In this document: positions 43,437 through 52,635 of the stretch, in pieces
How the letters are laid out: each line of letters opens with the position of its first letter
Position numbering within the stretch: the stretch's first letter is position 1
Origin: Pseudomonas reinekei
GTDB lineage: Bacteria; Pseudomonadota; Gammaproteobacteria; Pseudomonadales; Pseudomonadaceae
Length of the DNA stretch: 64,000 bases
Reading direction: 5' to 3'
Assembly (NCBI RefSeq): GCF_001945365.1
Contig: NZ_MSTQ01000013.1
Coordinates: 1 to 64,000, forward strand
Made by a program: the position numbers and the translations under genes
The notes under the pieces: model-generated
The model's database searches: none
What the model was told of the DNA's origin: nothing
What the model saw: only the letters and a program-made list of their open reading frames with translations

Positions 43437-44060
43437 TCACTTCTCCTCCAATACCAGAATCAGTGCCTCGTCGGCCAGTTGATCCAGGCTCATGCTGCCA
43501 CCGGCGCGAAACCAGGTGGTGGTCCAGGACAGCGCCCCGGTCAAAAAACGTCGCGTGATGAACACATCACCGCGGATGAAACCGGCGCTTTTGGCTTCAC
43601 CCAACACCTGCAGCCAAATGTCTTCATAAATGTCCCGCAGCGCCAGCACCTGAGCCTGGCCGTCCTCGGACAACGACCGCCATTCGTAGACCAGCACCGC
43701 CATGGCTTCGCCGCTGCCACCCATGATCGACTGCAATTCGCAACGGATCAGCGCCAGTACGCGCTCGCGCACACTGCCGGCCTCGGCAATGGCCGCACGC
43801 ATCAACGCGGTGTTATAGCGAATGGTCTCCTCCATCACCGCCCGCAGGATTTCATCCTTGCTTTTGAAGTGATGAAAAATGCTGCCCGACTGAATGCCCA
43901 CTGCACCGGCCAGGTCGCGTACGGTGGTGCGTTCGTAGCCTTTATTGCGAAACAGGTGAGCTGCCACTTGCAGCAACTTGCCACGGGCACTGTCCGGATC
44001 GGTCAACTGGCCGCTGTCGACCAATTCGCGCATGACCCTCAGGGCTTTTTGCTCATCCAC
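43437..44060 (-). CDS. atuR: AtuR, TetR-family repressor of the atu cluster
   Basis: A 207-residue TetR regulator with helix-turn-helix at about residues 22-68 (RGKLLQVAAHLFRNKGYERTT, then VGIQSGSIFHHFKSKDEIL). I place the start at the GTG at 44060 because AGGAGAG lies seven bases upstream and no other start has a good ribosome site. It is divergent from atuA with two inverted repeats between, as for P. aeruginosa AtuR, which represses the cluster and responds to terpene-derived CoA thioesters. It resembles LiuR/PsrA-type fatty-acid repressors. Confidence 0.86.
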   Translation of the reverse strand: MDEQKALRVMRELVDSGQLTDPDSARGKLLQVAAHLFRNKGYERTTVRDLAGAVGIQSGSIFHHFKSKDEILRAVMEETIRYNTALMRAAIAEAGSVRERVLALIRCELQSIMGGSGEAMAVLVYEWRSLSEDGQAQVLALRDIYEDIWLQVLGEAKSAGFIRGDVFITRRFLTGALSWTTTWFRAGGSMSLDQLADEALILVLEEK

Positions 44061-44133
44061 CCGATCTCTCCTACAGTCGTGATCACCGCTAAAACAGCGG
44101 GGTTGCGCGGGCAATTTAAGCTGACGGCCCGAA

Positions 44134-44149
44134 CCAAGCAAGCGCTCGG
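44134..44149. promoter_or_regulatory. AtuR operator site 1
   Basis: CCAAGC-AAGC-GCTCGG, an inverted repeat with one mismatch, 44 bases (about four helical turns) from site 2. P. aeruginosa AtuR is reported to bind two 13-base inverted repeats in the same intergenic position. Confidence 0.7.
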
Positions 44150-44177
44150 GAAGAAGATATTTTCCGCCATTTACAAA

Positions 44178-44193
44178 CCAAGCGCTTGCTTGG
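44178..44193. promoter_or_regulatory. AtuR operator site 2
   Basis: CCAAGC-GCTT-GCTTGG is a perfect inverted repeat. It lies just after a possible -35 (TTTACA at 44170) of the atuA promoter, 31 bases before the atuA ATG. Repressor bound here would block the promoter. Confidence 0.75.
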
Positions 44194-44223
44194 TAGTCTC
44201 GATGCACTCTGTTGGAGGTGGTT

Positions 44224-46026
44224 ATGGATTCGACTGCGCCAAGAACAATTCGCATTGGGTGCGCCAGCGCATTCTGGGGCGATACCTCGACTGCCGCCGC
44301 GCAACTGGTGGAAGGCGGTTGTCTGGACTATCTGGTTTTCGATTATCTGGCCGAAATCACCCTGTCGATCATGGCTGGCGCACGCATGAAAGACCCCGCG
44401 AGCGGTTATGCCAGTGACTTCGTCGAAGTGCTCGGCCCCCTGCTCCCGCAACTCGCCGATCACAATATCCGGGTGATCAGCAATGCCGGCGGGGTCAATC
44501 CGCAAGCCTGTGCCGCCGCCCTGCAAGCAGCCTGCGACAAGGCCGGTGTTTCCTTGAAGATCGCCGTGCTGCTGGGCGATGACCTGCAACCGCAATTCAA
44601 ATCATTGAGCACCTGGGGCATCCATGAAATGTTCAGCGGCGCCCCGCTGCCACCGATGTGCGTCTCGACCAACGCCTATCTCGGCGCACCGGGCATCGTC
44701 GAGGCTTTGCGGCTGGGCGCGGACATCGTAATCACCGGGCGCGTGGTTGACAGCGCGGTGGTCAGCGCCGCGCTGGTCCATGAATTCGGCTGGTCGTGGC
44801 ACGACTACGACAAACTGGCTCAGGCGGCACTGGCCGGGCACATCATCGAATGCGGCGCCCAGTGCACTGGCGGCAATTTCACCGATTGGCGCGAGGTGCC
44901 CGACTATGAGCACATCGGTTTCCCCATCGTCGAAGTCAGCGCCGACGGCCAGTTCGTCGTCAGCAAACCCGAAGGCTCCGGTGGCCTGGTCACACCGCTG
45001 ACGGTGGGTGAGCAGATGCTCTATGAAATCGGCGATCCGCGGGCCTATCTGCTGCCCGATGTGGTCTGCGACTTCACTCAGGTCAAACTGCATCAGCAAG
45101 GCAAGAATGCCGTACAGGTGCACGGCGCGAAAGGCCTGCCGCCAACGGATCAATATAAGGTCAGTGCCACCTACCCGGATGGTTTCCGATGCACCGCCAG
45201 TTGCCTGATCGCCGGCATCGATGCGGTGGACAAGGCCCGGCGCGTCAGTGAAGCAATCATCAACAAGACCTCGGAAATATTCACCCGGCGCGGCTGGCCA
45301 CCCTACAGCGACGTGAACATCGAACTGCTCGGCAGCGAGGCCACCTACGGTCCCCATGGGCAACGGCACGACAGCCGCGAAGTGGTGATCAAGCTCGCGG
45401 TGCGTCACCCGAACAAACAGGCGTTGATCGTGTTCTCCCGGGAAATCGCTCAGGCTGCCACGGGCATGGCGCCGGGGCTGACCGGGATTGTCGGCGGACG
45501 GCCGACGGTCTATCCGTTGATCCGGCTGTTCTCGTTCCTGATCGACAAAAGCGTCTGCTCGCTGGAGATTGATTTCATGGGCCAGCGCCACCCGTGCGCC
45601 CTGCCCGCCCTCGATGTGCTCGACAGTGCGGACTTGCCGGCACCGCTGGAACCACCCAAGCCCACGGGGCTGGCCGACGCCAGCGTGGCGCTGGTCAAAC
45701 TCGCGGTGGCGCGTTCGGGCGACAAGGGCAATCACAGCAACATCGGCGTGATGGCCCGCGATCCAGAGTACCTGCCGTGGATCGCCGAGGCATTGACGCC
45801 CGAGGTCATCGTCGACTGGATGAGCCATGTCCTCGATCCGGTGCACGGTCGTGTGGAGCGTTGGTATTTGCCCGCCAGCCACAGCCTGAATTTTTTGCTG
45901 GAAAACGCCCTCGGCGGCGGCGGTGTCGCCAGCCTGCGAATCGATCCGCAAGGCAAGGCTTTCGCCCAGCAGCTGCTGGACATCCAGATTCCGGTGCCGC
46001 AGCGCATCGCCGACCAGGTCAAATAG
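44224..46026 (+). CDS. atuA: AtuA, acyclic terpene utilisation protein
   Basis: A 600-residue AtuA-family protein, essential for citronellol and geraniol use in P. aeruginosa although its exact reaction is not settled. The N-terminal domain (IRIGCASAFWGDTSTAAAQLVEGG, YLVFDYLAEITLSIMAG, GRVVDSAVVSAALVHEFGW) is followed near residue 490 by a second conserved domain (LVKLAVARSGDKGNHSNIGV). A GGAGGT ribosome site precedes ATG 44224. An upstream in-frame TTG is rejected. It is first gene of atuABCDEF. Confidence 0.93.
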   Translation: MDSTAPRTIRIGCASAFWGDTSTAAAQLVEGGCLDYLVFDYLAEITLSIMAGARMKDPASGYASDFVEVLGPLLPQLADHNIRVISNAGGVNPQACAAALQAACDKAGVSLKIAVLLGDDLQPQFKSLSTWGIHEMFSGAPLPPMCVSTNAYLGAPGIVEALRLGADIVITGRVVDSAVVSAALVHEFGWSWHDYDKLAQAALAGHIIECGAQCTGGNFTDWREVPDYEHIGFPIVEVSADGQFVVSKPEGSGGLVTPLTVGEQMLYEIGDPRAYLLPDVVCDFTQVKLHQQGKNAVQVHGAKGLPPTDQYKVSATYPDGFRCTASCLIAGIDAVDKARRVSEAIINKTSEIFTRRGWPPYSDVNIELLGSEATYGPHGQRHDSREVVIKLAVRHPNKQALIVFSREIAQAATGMAPGLTGIVGGRPTVYPLIRLFSFLIDKSVCSLEIDFMGQRHPCALPALDVLDSADLPAPLEPPKPTGLADASVALVKLAVARSGDKGNHSNIGVMARDPEYLPWIAEALTPEVIVDWMSHVLDPVHGRVERWYLPASHSLNFLLENALGGGGVASLRIDPQGKAFAQQLLDIQIPVPQRIADQVK

Positions 46027-46037
46027 AGGACTGCGCC

Positions 46038-46907
46038 ATGGCCTACGATTCGATTTTCAGAACTGATCTGTTTGCCGGCCAGAACATCATCGTCACCGGC
46101 GGCGGCAGTGGCATCGGCCGCTGCACTGCGCACGAACTGGCGGCCCTCGGCGCCCATGTGATTCTGGTCGGGCGCAAGGCCGACAAATTGAAAGCCGTCG
46201 CCGGCGAAATTGTGGAAGATGGCGGCAAGGCTGACTGGAGCACCTGCGACATTCGCGAGGAAGAAGCGGTGATGCATCTGGTCAGCGAACTGATCCGTAA
46301 ACACGGCCCGATTCACGGTCTGGTCAACAATGCCGGGGGGCAATACCCGTCGCCCTTGGCCTCGATCAACCAGAAAGGTTTCGAAACCGTGATGCGCACC
46401 AACCTGGTGGGCGGTTTCCTGATGGCCCGGGAAGTGTTCAACCAGTCCATGAGCAAACACGGCGGCGCCATCGTCAACATGCTCGCCGACATGTGGGGCG
46501 GCATGCCGGGCATGGGGCATTCGGGAGCGGCGCGCTCGGGCATGGACAACCTGACCAAGACCTCAGCGTTCGAGTGGGGTTATGCCGGGGTACGGGTCAA
46601 CGCCGTGGCGCCGGGCTGGATTGCCTCCAGCGGCATGGACACCTACGAAGGTGCGTTCAAGGCGGTGATTCCAACCTTGCGCGAACACGTGCCGCTCAAG
46701 CGCATCGGTACTGAATCGGAAGTCAGCGCCGCCATCGTATTCCTGCTGAGCCCGGCCGCTGCGTTCATCAGCGGCAGCACCTTGCGCATCGACGGTGCCG
46801 CCAGCCTTGGCGGACGGGCATGGCCGATTCACAAGGCGACCAACAGCGAATCGTATAACGGCTTCCATCGCGCCTACCTTCCTGATGTCCTCAAGGACAA
46901 GGAATAA
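46038..46907 (+). CDS. atuB: AtuB, SDR of the acyclic terpene pathway
   Basis: A 289-residue short-chain dehydrogenase with canonical cofactor motif VTGGGSGIGRCTAHEL and NNAGG. The active-site segment reads GHSGAARSGMDNLTK, so the YxxxK pair is replaced by residues around His and Arg. This resembles the dienoyl-CoA/trans-enoyl-CoA reductase branch of SDRs more than alcohol dehydrogenases. The proposed role is oxidation of citronellol/geraniol derivatives or handling of a CoA intermediate. It starts 11 bases after atuA and 3 bases before atuC. Confidence 0.88.
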   Translation: MAYDSIFRTDLFAGQNIIVTGGGSGIGRCTAHELAALGAHVILVGRKADKLKAVAGEIVEDGGKADWSTCDIREEEAVMHLVSELIRKHGPIHGLVNNAGGQYPSPLASINQKGFETVMRTNLVGGFLMAREVFNQSMSKHGGAIVNMLADMWGGMPGMGHSGAARSGMDNLTKTSAFEWGYAGVRVNAVAPGWIASSGMDTYEGAFKAVIPTLREHVPLKRIGTESEVSAAIVFLLSPAAAFISGSTLRIDGAASLGGRAWPIHKATNSESYNGFHRAYLPDVLKDKE

Positions 46908-46910
46908 CCC

Positions 46911-48527
46911 ATGCCGGTGATCCAGTCGCAACTCGATGCCAACAGCGAACAGTTCGCACACAACCGTGCGGCGATGCTCAGCGCTGTCGAACAGGTTCGC
47001 GCCCTCGAACAGAACCTGCTGGACAAGGCTGCCCAAGCCAAACCCAAATTCGATAAACGCGGCCAACTGTTGCCCCGCGAACGCCTCAATCTGCTGCTCG
47101 ACCCCGGAGCGCCGTTCCTCGAACTGGCGAGCCTGGCCGGCTATAAACTGCACGATGACAAGGACGGCAGTTCGGCCGGCGGCGGCTTGATCGCCGGCAT
47201 CGGTTATGTGTCCGGGGTAAGGGTGTTGGTGGTGGCGAACAACAGCGCAATCAAGGGCGGGACCATTTCCCCCAGCGGCTTGAAAAAATCCCTGCGTCTG
47301 CAACAGATCGCCATGGAAAACAAATTGCCGGTGATCACCCTCGCCGAAAGCGGCGGCGCCAATCTCAACTACGCGGCGGAGATTTTCGTCGAGGGCGCGC
47401 GCAGCTTCGCCAACCAGGCGCGGATGTCAGCCATGGGCCTGCCGCAAATCACCGTGGTGCACGGTTCAGCCACGGCGGGTGGCGCTTATCAACCCGGGCT
47501 ATCGGACTACGTGGTGGTGGTACGCGGCAAGGCCAAGTTGTTTCTCGCCGGGCCACCGCTGTTGAAAGCGGCGACCGGAGAAATCGCCACGGACGAAGAA
47601 CTGGGTGGCGCCGAAATGCACGCACAAACAGCCGGCACCGCGGAATACCTGGCGGAAAACGATGCCGATGGCGTGCGTCAGGTGCGCGAGATTGTCGGCA
47701 TGCTGCCCTGGAACGAACAACTGCAATGGTTACCCGAACTGCGCTGGGAAGAACCGCTCTACCCCGTCGACGAACTGCTGGGGCTCATTCCGGATGATCC
47801 GAAAAAACCTTACGACGTGCGCGAAATCATCGCCCGCATCGCCGACGCTTCGAACTTCCTCGAATTCAAGGCCGAGTTCGATCAGCAAACCGTCTGCGGG
47901 CAACTGAAAATCCAGGGCCGCGCCTGCGGCTTCATTGGTAACAACGGCCCGATCACGCCCAAGGGTGCAAGCAAGGCAGCGCAGTTCATTCAGCTGTGCG
48001 ACCAGAGCCAGACGCCGTTGCTGTTTTTCCATAACACCACCGGGTTCATGGTCGGCACCGAATCGGAGCAGCAAGGTGTGATCAAGCACGGCGCCAAGAT
48101 GATTCAGGCCGTGGCCAATGCCCGCGTGCCGAAACTGACTATCGTTGTCGGCGGGTCCTACGGCGCTGGCAACTATGCGATGTGCGGTCGCGGCCTGGAC
48201 CCGCGTTTCATCTTTGCCTGGCCCAACAGCCGCACCGCGGTGATGGGCGGCGCGCAGGCGGGCAAAGTGTTGCGCATCGTCACCGAAGCCAAACAGGCCA
48301 AGGACGGGCTGGTGCCTGATCCGAAAATGCTCGACATGCTTGAACAGGTCACAGCGCAGAAGCTCGACAGCCAGTCCACGGCGCTCTACGGCAGCGCCAA
48401 CCTGTGGGACGACGGTTTGATCGACCCGCGCGATACCCGGACCTTGCTCGGTTACTTGCTGGATATCTGTCAGGAGGCCGAAGTGCGGCCGCTGCAAGCC
48501 AACAGTTTTGGTGTAGCCCGCTTCTAA
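46911..48527 (+). CDS. atuC: AtuC, geranyl-CoA carboxylase beta (carboxyltransferase) subunit
   Basis: A 538-residue biotin-dependent carboxyltransferase. It has two crotonase-like halves, with ESGGANLNYAAEIF and MGLPQITVVHGSATAGGAY in the N-half and HNTTGFMVGTESEQQG and VGGSYGAGNYAMCGRG in the C-half. The length matches GCase/MCCase beta. I call it AtuC rather than LiuB because of the surrounding atu genes, since carboxylase specificity (geranyl versus 3-methylcrotonyl) rests on few residues. It partners with AtuF. Confidence 0.92.
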   Translation: MPVIQSQLDANSEQFAHNRAAMLSAVEQVRALEQNLLDKAAQAKPKFDKRGQLLPRERLNLLLDPGAPFLELASLAGYKLHDDKDGSSAGGGLIAGIGYVSGVRVLVVANNSAIKGGTISPSGLKKSLRLQQIAMENKLPVITLAESGGANLNYAAEIFVEGARSFANQARMSAMGLPQITVVHGSATAGGAYQPGLSDYVVVVRGKAKLFLAGPPLLKAATGEIATDEELGGAEMHAQTAGTAEYLAENDADGVRQVREIVGMLPWNEQLQWLPELRWEEPLYPVDELLGLIPDDPKKPYDVREIIARIADASNFLEFKAEFDQQTVCGQLKIQGRACGFIGNNGPITPKGASKAAQFIQLCDQSQTPLLFFHNTTGFMVGTESEQQGVIKHGAKMIQAVANARVPKLTIVVGGSYGAGNYAMCGRGLDPRFIFAWPNSRTAVMGGAQAGKVLRIVTEAKQAKDGLVPDPKMLDMLEQVTAQKLDSQSTALYGSANLWDDGLIDPRDTRTLLGYLLDICQEAEVRPLQANSFGVARF

Positions 48528-48550
48528 GGGCGATCAGGAGAACAATAAAA

Positions 48551-49708
48551 ATGATCTTCACCCAGGAACACGAAGCACTGCGCCGCACCGTCCGCCAATT
48601 CGTCGAGCACGAGATCAACCCCCACGTCGAAGAATGGGAAAAGGCCGGGCGTTTTCCGATCCACGATATCTTCCGCAAGGCCGGCGACCTTGGCCTGCTG
48701 GGCATATCCAAACCGGAAAAATTCGGCGGCATGGGCCTCGACTACAGCTATTCGATTGTCGCCGCCGAAGAGTTCGGGACCATTCATTGCGGCGGCATTC
48801 CGATGTCCATCGGCGTGCAGACCGACATGTGCACCCCGGCCCTCGCGCGTTTCGGCTCCGATGCACTGCGTGACGAGTTCCTGCGCCCGGCCATCAGCGG
48901 CGAGCAGGTCGGCTGCATTGGCGTCTCCGAAGTGGGTGCCGGTTCCGATGTGGCCGGATTGAAAACCACCGCGCGCAAGGATGGCGACGACTACGTGATC
49001 AACGGCAGCAAGATGTGGATCACCAACTCGCCGAGCGCCGATTTCATCTGCCTGCTGGCCAACACGTCGGACGACAAACCGCACATCAACAAATCATTGA
49101 TCATGGTGCCGATGAACACGCCGGGCATCAGCCTCAGTTCGCACCTGGACAAACTCGGCATGCGCAGTTCGGAAACCGCTCAGGTGTTTTTCGACAACGT
49201 GCGCGTGCCGCAGCGCAATCGCATCGGCCATGAAGGCGCGGGGTTCATGATGCAGATGCTGCAGTTCCAGGAGGAACGCCTGTTCGGCGCGGCCAATATG
49301 ATCAAGGGCCTGGAATACTGCGTCGACAGCACCATCGAGTATTGCAAGGAGCGTAAGACCTTCGGTAACGCGCTGATCGACAATCAGGTGATTCACTTCC
49401 GCCTGGCCGAACTGCAAACCGAAATCGAATGCCTGCGGGCGTTGGTCTATCAGGCCACCGAGCAGTACATCAAAGGCCAGGACGTCACCCGCCTGGCGTC
49501 CATGGCCAAACTCAAGGCCGGTCGATTGGGCCGCGAAGTCAGCGACAGTTGCCTGCAATATTGGGGTGGCATGGGTTTCATGTGGGACAACCCGGTGGCC
49601 CGCGCCTACCGCGATGTGCGGCTGGTGTCGATTGGCGGCGGTGCCGACGAAATCATGCTGGGGATCATCTGCAAACTGATGGGCATCCTGCCGGGGAAAA
49701 AGAAATGA
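48551..49708 (+). CDS. atuD: AtuD, citronellyl-CoA dehydrogenase
   Basis: A 385-residue FAD-dependent acyl-CoA dehydrogenase. It shows GCIGVSEVGAGSDVAGLKTTARKDGDDY (FAD/substrate), KMWITNSPSADF, the C-terminal domain RKTFGNALIDNQVIHFRLAEL, and YWGGMGFMWDNPVARAYRD. In the pathway it oxidises citronellyl-CoA to geranyl-CoA. AGGAGA lies about 11 bases before the ATG. The final ATGA overlaps atuE, implying coupling. Confidence 0.91.
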   Translation: MIFTQEHEALRRTVRQFVEHEINPHVEEWEKAGRFPIHDIFRKAGDLGLLGISKPEKFGGMGLDYSYSIVAAEEFGTIHCGGIPMSIGVQTDMCTPALARFGSDALRDEFLRPAISGEQVGCIGVSEVGAGSDVAGLKTTARKDGDDYVINGSKMWITNSPSADFICLLANTSDDKPHINKSLIMVPMNTPGISLSSHLDKLGMRSSETAQVFFDNVRVPQRNRIGHEGAGFMMQMLQFQEERLFGAANMIKGLEYCVDSTIEYCKERKTFGNALIDNQVIHFRLAELQTEIECLRALVYQATEQYIKGQDVTRLASMAKLKAGRLGREVSDSCLQYWGGMGFMWDNPVARAYRDVRLVSIGGGADEIMLGIICKLMGILPGKKK

Positions 49709-50502
49709 GCACGCTACCCGATTGCCAGACGCTGCTGCTGGAACTGCACAACGGCGTGCTGCACATCACCCTCAATCGTCCGGACAGCCGCAATGCCATG
49801 AGCTTGCAGATGGTGAGCGAACTGCGCGCAGTGCTGGCGGCGATTCACGATGACCGCGCTATTCGGGCGTTGGTCATCGGCGGTGCCGGTGGGCATTTTT
49901 GCGCGGGTGGCGACATCAAGGACATGGCCAACGCCCGCGCCCAAGGCTCCAGCGCGCACCGCGATTTGAACCGGGTGTTCGGTGCGCTGCTGCAAGAGGT
50001 GCAACACGCGCCGCAAGTGGTCATCACCGTGCTGCAAGGTGCCGTGCTCGGTGGAGGCCTGGGCCTGGCCTGTGTCAGCGATATCGCCATGGCCGATCAT
50101 TCGGCGCAATTCGGCCTGCCGGAAACCAGCCTCGGCCTGCTGCCGGCGCAAATCGCGCCGTTTGTGGTCCAGCGCATCGGCCTGACCCAGGCCCGGCGAC
50201 TGGCGCTGACGGCGGCGCGCTTCGATGGCAACCAGGCGCGGCGAATGGGCCTGGTGCACTTTGTCGAACATGACCCGCAAGCCTTGGCCGAGCGTCTCGA
50301 TGAGGTGTTGGCCCATGTACTTTGCTGCGCCCCCGGGGCAAATGCGGCGACCAAAAAATTGTTGCTGGCCAGTGCCGGGCAACCTTCGGATGCGCTGCTC
50401 GACCAGGCAGCCGAGTGGTTCAGCGACGCGGTAACCGGGACTGAAGGCGTCGAGGGGACGATGGCCTTTGTGCAGAAGCGTAAACCGGGGTGGGCCTCTT
50501 AA
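49705..50502 (+). CDS. atuE: AtuE, isohexenylglutaconyl-CoA hydratase
   Basis: A 265-residue crotonase-family protein. The oxyanion-hole segments are HFCAGGDIKDM and VLGGGLGLACVSDIAMAD, and the catalytic acid region is FGLPETSLGLLPAQI with the usual Glu. It hydrates isohexenylglutaconyl-CoA after the carboxylation step, leading to cleavage into acetate and methylcrotonyl-type units. It overlaps atuD by 4 bases. Confidence 0.9.
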   Translation: MSTLPDCQTLLLELHNGVLHITLNRPDSRNAMSLQMVSELRAVLAAIHDDRAIRALVIGGAGGHFCAGGDIKDMANARAQGSSAHRDLNRVFGALLQEVQHAPQVVITVLQGAVLGGGLGLACVSDIAMADHSAQFGLPETSLGLLPAQIAPFVVQRIGLTQARRLALTAARFDGNQARRMGLVHFVEHDPQALAERLDEVLAHVLCCAPGANAATKKLLLASAGQPSDALLDQAAEWFSDAVTGTEGVEGTMAFVQKRKPGWAS

Positions 50503-50520
50503 AAGCAACGCTGGCGAGCC

Positions 50521-50548
50521 AGCCCCCACAAGGTTTTGTGTGGGGGCT
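50521..50548. repeat. REP-like hairpin between atuE and atuF
   Basis: AGCCCCCACA (50521-50530) and TGTGGGGGCT (50539-50548) form a perfect stem with an eight-base loop, flanked by REP sequence (GCTGGCGAGCC). It sits inside the atu operon, in the only long spacer (100 bases), and may change transcript stability between the hydratase and the carboxylase alpha gene. Confidence 0.8.
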
Positions 50549-50602
50549 CGCTTGACAGCGATGGGGCCATCACATTCACCGCAAAAACCCAGGGAACAGA
50601 AC

Positions 50603-52564
50603 ATGCCCGGATTCAGCAAAATCCTCATTGCCAACCGCGGTGAAATCGCCTGCCGCATCCAGCGCACCGCCCAGGCGCTGGGTTATCGCACTGTCGCCGT
50701 GTTCAGCGATGCCGATGCCGAAGCACTGCACGTACAAATGGCCGACGAAGCCGTCAACATCGGCCCGGCCCCGGTACAACAGTCCTACCTGAACATCCCG
50801 GCGATCATTGACGCCGCCCGGCGCACCGGCGCCGATGCGATCCATCCCGGTTACGGTTTCCTCTCGGAAAACGCCAGCTTCGCCCGCGCCTGCCATCAGG
50901 CCGGCCTCACTTTCATCGGTCCCAGTCCTGAAGCCATCGAACTGATGGGCAGCAAACGCCTGTCGAAAATCGCCATGATCGAAGCGGGTGTGCCCTGCAT
51001 TCAGGGTTATCAAGGCGCCGAACAGGATGACGCGACCCTGAAGCGCGAAGCCGAACGCATCGGCTATCCGCTGATGATCAAGGCCAGCGCCGGCGGCGGC
51101 GGGCGCGGCATGCGTCTGGTGCACGACGCCGGGGCTTTGCTCGAGCAGATTCGCACGGCGCGCTCTGAAGCGTTGAACGGGTTTGGCAGCGGCGAACTGA
51201 TTCTTGAACAGGCGTTGATCGAGCCACGGCATGTTGAGGTTCAGTTGTTCGGCGATCAACATGGCAACCTGATCTACCTCGGTGAACGCGATTGCTCGAT
51301 CCAGCGCCGGCACCAGAAAGTCATCGAAGAAGCCCCCTGCCCGGTAATGACCGGCGAATTGCGCCAGGCCATGGGCGAAGCGGCGCTCAAGGCCGGGCGT
51401 GCAGTGAACTACGTCGGTGCCGGCACGGTGGAATTCCTGCTCGATGCACGCGGGCAGTTTTACTTTCTGGAAATGAACACGCGCCTGCAGGTGGAGCATC
51501 CGGTGACGGAGCTGATCACCGGGCTCGATCTGGTGGCCTGGCAGTTGAACATTGCCGATGGACAACCGCTGCCATTGCGTCAGGAGCAAGTGCAGCTCAC
51601 CGGTCACGCCATGGAGGTGCGCTTATATGCTGAAGACCCGGCCCAAGGTTTCCTTCCGCAAACCGGACGCATTGCCGGCTGGGAACCCGCTTTGCAGGAC
51701 AGCGTGCGATTCGACCACGGTCTGATCGAAGGTCAGCGCATCAGCCCCTTCTATGACCCGATGCTGGGCAAGATCATCGCCCATGGTGCTACCCGCGAAG
51801 AAGCCCGGCGCAAGCTGCTGCGTGCGGTGCAGGACAGCGTATTGCTGGGCGTACAAAGCAATCAGCGCCTGCTCGCCAGCCTGCTGCAACACCCGGCATT
51901 CATTCGTGGAGAGTTCAGCACCGGCTTGATCGCCCAGGATTTTGCCGACCATCAATGTTTGCAACCTTATGCGCCCACTCCTGAGCAACTGGCGATTGCC
52001 GCTACCCTGCTCTATCAGGCCTCGTCCCAGACGCATCGCGCTCCAACGGCCGGATGGCGCAATAACGCGAGTGTGCCGCTGCACTATCGCCTCGGCCTGG
52101 AAGATCAGGAGTGGTCGGTGGTCGTGAACGCGGTACCGGGCGCGGCGTACCGGATTGAAGTCAGCACCCGCACGCTTGAAGTGAACGTTATCCACAACGA
52201 CGGACACTGGGCCGTCCTGGAAATCGACGGAATCCGCCAACGCCATGCCTATCGATTCGAAGGTAGACATCTGTGCCTGTTTACCCGACCGGGCAGCCTG
52301 ACACTGGAGGACCGAACCCAGGCCTTGGTCAGCAGCCAGGCCAACGTCAGCTCCGGCACGCTCAAGGCGCCGATGGACGGCGCGATTGTCGACGTGCTGG
52401 TCAGCGAGGGCAGCACAGTCAGCAAAGGCCAACTGCTGGTGGTGCTGGAGGCCATGAAGATGGAGCATCCGCTTAAATCCGGTATCGACGGCGTACTCAA
52501 GCGCTTGCAGGTGCGGGTCGGTGATCAGGTGAAAAATCGCCAGATTCTGCTGGAGGTCGAATAA
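50603..52564 (+). CDS. atuF: AtuF, geranyl-CoA carboxylase alpha (biotin carboxylase/carrier) subunit
   Basis: A 653-residue biotin-dependent carboxylase subunit: biotin carboxylase at residues 1-450 (ILIANRGEIACRIQRTAQAL, IKASAGGGGRGMRLV, EMNTRLQVEHPVTE), a linker/BT domain, and biotin carrier at about 580-653 with biotinyl Lys in LEAMKMEHPLKSG. It is last in the atu run. In P. aeruginosa atuG and atuH follow, but here an unrelated exonuclease gene comes next. Confidence 0.93.
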   Translation: MPGFSKILIANRGEIACRIQRTAQALGYRTVAVFSDADAEALHVQMADEAVNIGPAPVQQSYLNIPAIIDAARRTGADAIHPGYGFLSENASFARACHQAGLTFIGPSPEAIELMGSKRLSKIAMIEAGVPCIQGYQGAEQDDATLKREAERIGYPLMIKASAGGGGRGMRLVHDAGALLEQIRTARSEALNGFGSGELILEQALIEPRHVEVQLFGDQHGNLIYLGERDCSIQRRHQKVIEEAPCPVMTGELRQAMGEAALKAGRAVNYVGAGTVEFLLDARGQFYFLEMNTRLQVEHPVTELITGLDLVAWQLNIADGQPLPLRQEQVQLTGHAMEVRLYAEDPAQGFLPQTGRIAGWEPALQDSVRFDHGLIEGQRISPFYDPMLGKIIAHGATREEARRKLLRAVQDSVLLGVQSNQRLLASLLQHPAFIRGEFSTGLIAQDFADHQCLQPYAPTPEQLAIAATLLYQASSQTHRAPTAGWRNNASVPLHYRLGLEDQEWSVVVNAVPGAAYRIEVSTRTLEVNVIHNDGHWAVLEIDGIRQRHAYRFEGRHLCLFTRPGSLTLEDRTQALVSSQANVSSGTLKAPMDGAIVDVLVSEGSTVSKGQLLVVLEAMKMEHPLKSGIDGVLKRLQVRVGDQVKNRQILLEVE

Positions 52565-52635
52565 GCCGCTAGGCGGATCCGTCGGGTTTGGCTACGCTCA
52601 AAACCTATCAGGACGCGGATACCAGGAACCCTGCG

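Noticed and set aside
44602..45951. Open frame of 449 codons opposite atuA
   Set aside because: Antisense shadow of a clear AtuA protein.
46911..52564. liu cluster (leucine/isovalerate, methylcrotonyl-CoA carboxylase)
   Set aside because: Presence of AtuA and AtuB, a divergent TetR with two AtuR-like sites and absence of an HMG-CoA lyase gene favour atu.
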